From NCBI GenBank assembly GCA_021772365.1, contig JAJFMC010000211.1, forward strand, positions 1 through 9,993: a stretch of 9,993 nucleotides of DNA. The letters run 5' to 3'. This DNA comes from Chlamydiota bacterium. Its GTDB lineage: Bacteria; Chlamydiota; Chlamydiia; Chlamydiales; Criblamydiaceae. The translations under genes and the position numbers were made by a program. Below, one piece after another: positions 6,274-9,993 of this stretch (the first letter of the stretch is position 1; every line of letters starts with the position of its first letter). The notes beneath the pieces are model-generated. The model saw only the letters and a list, made by a program, of their open reading frames with translations. It searched no databases and was not told the DNA's origin.

Positions 6274-8322
6274 ATGCATATGCTTGAATCTTACCGGCTT
6301 GAACCTGGAAGTCCTGCTCCATTCGGTGTGAGTCACACACCTGAAGGGGTTAATTTTGCACTATACTCAAAATATGCCAGTGAAGTTATCCTTTGCCTCT
6401 TTAATTACGATACCTTAGATCCTATTTGTGAAATTCCATTCGACATAAACAGCAACAAAACTGGGGATGTATGGCACGGGTTAATTCACGGCATACCGGA
6501 GAGAGTTTGTTACGGATATCGACTTAAGAAATCAAAAGGAAAGCTATATAAACGCTACTTTAATCAAGAGCATATTATACTAGATCCTTATGCAAAGGCC
6601 TTGAAAACATCAAGTACTTGGGGTGACAGGGAATTCCCTTATTCTCCTCTTGGAGCCTTGCAACCTCCCGATGAATTTGATTGGGAGGGAGATAAACCCC
6701 TCAATATACCGCTTAACGAACTAGTTGTTTATGAAATGCATGTGAGGGGATTTACTTGCGACTCTTCAAGTCAAGTACAACATAACGGAACTTATTTAGG
6801 TATCATCGAGAAAATACCGCACCTCGTAGACTTAGGTGTTAACGCTATTGAGCTGTTGCCTATCTTTGAGTTCAACGAATGTGAATACAATCGATTCAAT
6901 CCTATATCAGGAAAACAATTGCAAAATTACTGGGGATACTCGACAGTAAATTTCTTCTCTCCTATGAATCGTTATGCAACGGGAAATGATTTAGGACAGG
7001 CCCTTAAAGAATTTAAACAAATGGTAAAAGAACTTCATAAGAATGGAATCGAAGTCATTCTTGATGTCGTTTTTAACCATACTGCAGAAGGAAACGAAGA
7101 AGGCCCCATATATTCATTCAAAGGAATAGATTGTGGTTCTTACTATATCGTCGATCAAAAATATAAACACCAAAATTTTTCAGGATGTGGAAATACTTTT
7201 AATTGTAATCACCCTGTGGTTCGGGAGTTTATCAAAAGCTGCTTACAATATTGGGTGACAGAAATGCATGTCGATGGATTTAGATTTGACTTAGCAACCG
7301 TATTCATGAGAGGTAATCATGGTGAGCCTTTGAGTAAGCCTCCTATCATTGATGGTCTGTCTGAAGATCCTATTTTAGCCAACACAAAATTGATTGCAGA
7401 GCCTTGGGATGCCGGTGGGCTATATAGCCTTGGAGGTTTTTCCCCGGATACCAACCGTTGGTCTGAGTGGAACGATAAATACCGTGATTCTGTACGGCGT
7501 TTTATCAAGGGTGATCGAGGAGAAAAAAGATCTTTTGCAATACGCTTATGTGGTTCAGACGATGTTTTCAATCACGATCGATCACCAACTAGATCTGTAA
7601 ATTTTATAACTTCTCATGATGGTTTTACTTTAAGCGATCTGGTTTCCTATAACACGAAAGATAATACTTCTAACTCTGAAAATGATCAAGATGGTCACCC
7701 TCATAATATAAGCTGGAATTGTGGCGAAGAGGGGCATACGGATAATGTTGAAGTTATCGCTTTACGTGAAAGGCAAAAACGTAATTTCCACCTTGCCCTC
7801 ATGGTTTCACAAGGAATCCCTATGTTGCTAATGGGTGATGAATATGGGCATACACGTTATGGAAATAATAATTCTTGGTGTCAAGATAGCGAATTAAACT
7901 GGTTCTTATGGGATTCAATCAATACAAATTCAGGTTTTTATCGATTTTACAAAGAGCTTATCCATTTTAGAAAACGTCACCCAATTTTACATCGAGATAA
8001 TTATCTTAGTGAAGAAGATGTAGATTGGCACGGAACAATTCCTTTTCAACCTAATTGGGAAGGTGATACACAATTTATTGCATACACTTTGAAAGACACA
8101 AACTCCGAATATCAACTATATATAGCTTTTAGTATGCATCACCAAGAAATCGAGTGTCAAATACCAGAAACTGAAGGAGAGCAACAGTGGAAGATGATTG
8201 TCAATACATCGAACCCTGTACCGGAAGATTATATAGATGAGGCCCATGCACCTATCGTTTCAAAATCTATCAAAATGCAAGCTCACTCCGCTATTTTATT
8301 GAAGCAGATTATACCGAAGTGA
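6274..8322 (+). CDS. glgX: Glycogen debranching enzyme, isoamylase type (GH13; TreX-like)
   Basis: Hydrolyses alpha-1,6 branch points of glycogen and limit dextrins, giving linear chains that TreY and MalQ can use. It has 682 residues from ATG 6274 (690 from ATG 6250). Numbered from 6250: N-terminal CBM48-like domain with PGSPAPFGVSHTPEGVNFA (19-37), barrel opening VVYEMHVRGFT (159-169), WGYSTVNFFSP (228-238), VILDVVFNHTAEGNEEG (269-285), FSGCGNTFNCNHPVV (310-324), nucleophile Asp347 in HVDGFRFDLAT, acid/base Glu384 in LIAEPWDAGG, Asp457 in ITSHDGFTL, and GDEYGHTRYGNNNSW (529-543). The triad is complete. Several of these blocks match plant isoamylase (ISA) and chlamydial GlgX as I recall them. 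The extra MKKTGDKH ahead of 6274 is not family-like, which supports the shorter start. The name treX would also fit, given treYZ next door. It is divergent from treY and convergent with glgB. Confidence 0.95.
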   Translation: MHMLESYRLEPGSPAPFGVSHTPEGVNFALYSKYASEVILCLFNYDTLDPICEIPFDINSNKTGDVWHGLIHGIPERVCYGYRLKKSKGKLYKRYFNQEHIILDPYAKALKTSSTWGDREFPYSPLGALQPPDEFDWEGDKPLNIPLNELVVYEMHVRGFTCDSSSQVQHNGTYLGIIEKIPHLVDLGVNAIELLPIFEFNECEYNRFNPISGKQLQNYWGYSTVNFFSPMNRYATGNDLGQALKEFKQMVKELHKNGIEVILDVVFNHTAEGNEEGPIYSFKGIDCGSYYIVDQKYKHQNFSGCGNTFNCNHPVVREFIKSCLQYWVTEMHVDGFRFDLATVFMRGNHGEPLSKPPIIDGLSEDPILANTKLIAEPWDAGGLYSLGGFSPDTNRWSEWNDKYRDSVRRFIKGDRGEKRSFAIRLCGSDDVFNHDRSPTRSVNFITSHDGFTLSDLVSYNTKDNTSNSENDQDGHPHNISWNCGEEGHTDNVEVIALRERQKRNFHLALMVSQGIPMLLMGDEYGHTRYGNNNSWCQDSELNWFLWDSINTNSGFYRFYKELIHFRKRHPILHRDNYLSEEDVDWHGTIPFQPNWEGDTQFIAYTLKDTNSEYQLYIAFSMHHQEIECQIPETEGEQQWKMIVNTSNPVPEDYIDEAHAPIVSKSIKMQAHSAILLKQIIPK

Positions 8323-8424
8323 ATGAAAACTTTTTCGTACCTGTAGCAATCCAATGCTGTATTCATAAAATCTACAAAGTACATCACGCGATTAAAACCT
8401 GTGGTTAACTTCGAAACAATCAGC

Positions 8425-9993
8425 TTAATGCATAGGTGCCTGTAGCCGATTATTTGGTTTATGTATGGGTATGAACATAATGATTGCGAGAGGTGGTATT
8501 GTTAAACTCAAACATTGTTCATGAGTATGACACGGTTCACTTAGTGTCTCCACTACACCGCCATTTCGCAAGTTACTTCCTCCATATAGATTCGAATCAC
8601 TATTAAGAACCTCTTTCCATTGTCCGGAAAGTGGAACTCCGACTCTGTAGTCTTTGCGTGGTACAGGAGTGAAATTACAAACACACAAGATGACATTCTT
8701 AGGATCAGTTCCCTTTCGGATGAAACTAATCATGCTTTTCTCCCAATCGGCATAATCGATCCACTCAAAACCATCCTGCGTAAAATCATGTTCATACAAT
8801 GCCGGAGTTTCTTTATACTGTTGATTTAAATCTTTTACCCACTGCTGTATTTCTCTATGACGATCGTATTCTAAGTAATGCCAAGGAAGGCTTTGTTCAT
8901 GGTTCCACTCTTCCCATTGCGCGAGTTCCGATCCCATAAACAATAATTTCTTTCCTGGGTGAGCATACATATATCCATATAGTAATCTAAGGTTGGCAAA
9001 ACGTTCCCAATCGTCACCGGGCATTTTCCCCAAAAGAGAGGATTTTCCGTGTACGACTTCATCGTGTGAAAAAGGGAGCTGAAAATTTTCGTTATATGCA
9101 TAAAGCTGGCTAAATAATATATTGTTGTGATGAAATTTTCTGTGGATGGTGTCATTGGAGAAATACTGAAGTGTATCGTGCATCCACCCCATATTCCATT
9201 TCATTCCAAATCCAAGTCCTCCTATATATGTTGGTCTAGACACCATTGGCCAAGCAGTGGACTCTTCAGCAATAGTCTGTGCATAGGGATAGTTTTCATA
9301 AATAACGGTATTAAGCTCTTTTAAAAACTCTATCGCCTCAATATTTTCATTTCCGCCAAACTCATTGGGAATCCATTCTCCATCTTTCCGAGAATAGTCC
9401 AAATAGAGCATGGAAGCAACGGCATCCACGCGAAGTCCATCGATATGATATTTCTCAAACCAAAATAGAGCGCTGCTTATCAGAAAAGAAACGACTTCTT
9501 TTCGTCCATAATTGAAGATGCAACTTTTCCAATCAGGATGGAAACCTTTACGTTCATCAGCATGATCATAGAGGTGAGTACCATCAAAAAGTCCGATACC
9601 ATGCATATCGGAAGGAAAGTGTGAAGGAACCCAGTCTAAAATCACTCCGATTTCATGATCATGAAGTGAATCGACGAGGGTCATAAACTCTTGTGGTGTA
9701 CCAAACCTACTTGTTGGAGCAAAATATCCCAGAGTTTGATATCCCCAAGAACCGTCAAATGGGTATTCCATAATTGGTAGAAATTCAACATGAGTGAATC
9801 CCATTTCATTAAGGTATTTGGGTAATTCAATCGATAACTCTAAGTAGTTCAGAGGTCTATTTTTTTCTTCTACATTTTTTTTCCAAGATCCCAGGTGCAT
9901 TTCATATATAGAGATGGGGCTATCTAAACTGTTTGCCTTGGCGCGTTGTTTCAGCCACGATTTCTCTTTCCATTTGAAATCTAACGATCGAAC
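8425..9993 (-). CDS. glgB: 1,4-alpha-glucan branching enzyme, 5' end outside window (GH13)
   Basis: Cuts an alpha-1,4 glucan and rejoins the piece by an alpha-1,6 bond, making the branches of glycogen. The reading frame stays open to the right edge: 31 codons upstream of the apparent ATG at 9900 read ...FKWKEKSW...SPISIYE and continue straight into MHLGSWKK, so that Met is internal (SIYEMHLGSW) and the gene starts outside. The window holds 522 residues. Judged against E. coli GlgB, roughly 215 N-terminal residues are missing. Numbered from Met 9900: VEFLPIMEYPFDGSWGYQ (38-55), VILDWVPSHFPSD (86-98), nucleophile Asp159 in GLRVDAVASM, acid/base Glu212 in TIAEES, Asp280 in PFSHDEVVHGK, and FMGSELAQWEEWNHEQS (321-337). 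Distances between the three acids (53 and 121 residues) equal those in E. coli GlgB (405, 458, 526). The tail after IMFIPIH adds KPNNRLQAPMH, slightly longer than usual. It is convergent with glgX. Confidence 0.97.
   Translation of the reverse strand, partial: VRSLDFKWKEKSWLKQRAKANSLDSPISIYEMHLGSWKKNVEEKNRPLNYLELSIELPKYLNEMGFTHVEFLPIMEYPFDGSWGYQTLGYFAPTSRFGTPQEFMTLVDSLHDHEIGVILDWVPSHFPSDMHGIGLFDGTHLYDHADERKGFHPDWKSCIFNYGRKEVVSFLISSALFWFEKYHIDGLRVDAVASMLYLDYSRKDGEWIPNEFGGNENIEAIEFLKELNTVIYENYPYAQTIAEESTAWPMVSRPTYIGGLGFGMKWNMGWMHDTLQYFSNDTIHRKFHHNNILFSQLYAYNENFQLPFSHDEVVHGKSSLLGKMPGDDWERFANLRLLYGYMYAHPGKKLLFMGSELAQWEEWNHEQSLPWHYLEYDRHREIQQWVKDLNQQYKETPALYEHDFTQDGFEWIDYADWEKSMISFIRKGTDPKNVILCVCNFTPVPRKDYRVGVPLSGQWKEVLNSDSNLYGGSNLRNGGVVETLSEPCHTHEQCLSLTIPPLAIIMFIPIHKPNNRLQAPMH

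Noticed and set aside
8316..8335. Possible glgX terminator: AAGT / ACTT followed by a T-run at 8331-8335.
   Set aside because: Only a 4-bp A/T-rich stem overlapping the stop codon; too weak to call a terminator.
8323..8424. Convergent glgX/glgB gap searched for a terminator, repeat or small RNA.
   Set aside because: Only a tiny AACC-TGT-GGTT hairpin was seen; nothing supports a function.
9898..9900. ATG at 9900 as the true start of glgB.
   Set aside because: The frame continues upstream to the window edge with SPISIYE directly preceding MHLGSW, the standard GlgB SIYE-HLGSW motif, so this Met is internal.

Overview
The window is a compact, AT-rich bacterial locus given over entirely to alpha-glucan and trehalose metabolism. 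Five genes are recognisable. All five are members of the alpha-amylase (GH13/GH77) clan, and four are complete. Nothing mobile, no RNA gene and no CRISPR array was seen. The best guess at the host is a member of the Chlamydiota, probably an amoeba-associated 'environmental' lineage. This rests on the short MalQ, whose N-terminal half reads like chlamydial MalQ, and on the isoamylase-type GlgX, whose motifs match the chlamydial/plant isoamylase group. It is an inference from remembered family sequences, not from a search.

Layout from left to right: malQ on + (93-1640, 4-alpha-glucanotransferase). Then a 167-bp convergent gap holding a GC-rich imperfect palindrome. Then treY and treZ on - (6057 down to 1808), a two-gene operon with a 4-base ATGA overlap. 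Then a 192-216 bp divergent promoter region with a perfect 8+9+8 inverted repeat. Then glgX (treX-like debranching enzyme) on + (6274-8322), a 102-bp convergent gap, and glgB on - (8425 to beyond the right edge), which lacks about its first 200 codons here.

Together the enzymes form a glycogen-to-trehalose route. GlgB builds the branched polymer, GlgX removes branches to give linear malto-oligosaccharides, TreY turns their reducing end into a trehalosyl group, TreZ releases free trehalose, and MalQ disproportionates short oligosaccharides back to lengths the others can use. All visible catalytic triads (Asp/Glu/Asp) are intact, so the pathway looks functional. No glycogen synthase, ADP-glucose pyrophosphorylase, GlgE, TreS or maltokinase is visible. 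From what I recall of Waddlia- and Criblamydia-like chlamydiae, GlgE-pathway genes may lie just outside the window.

The less ordinary points are a start-stop mini-ORF that holds the best ribosome-binding site in front of malQ, the GC-rich palindromic block between malQ and treZ, the operator-like dyad between treY and glgX, and the alternating orientation of genes of a single pathway.
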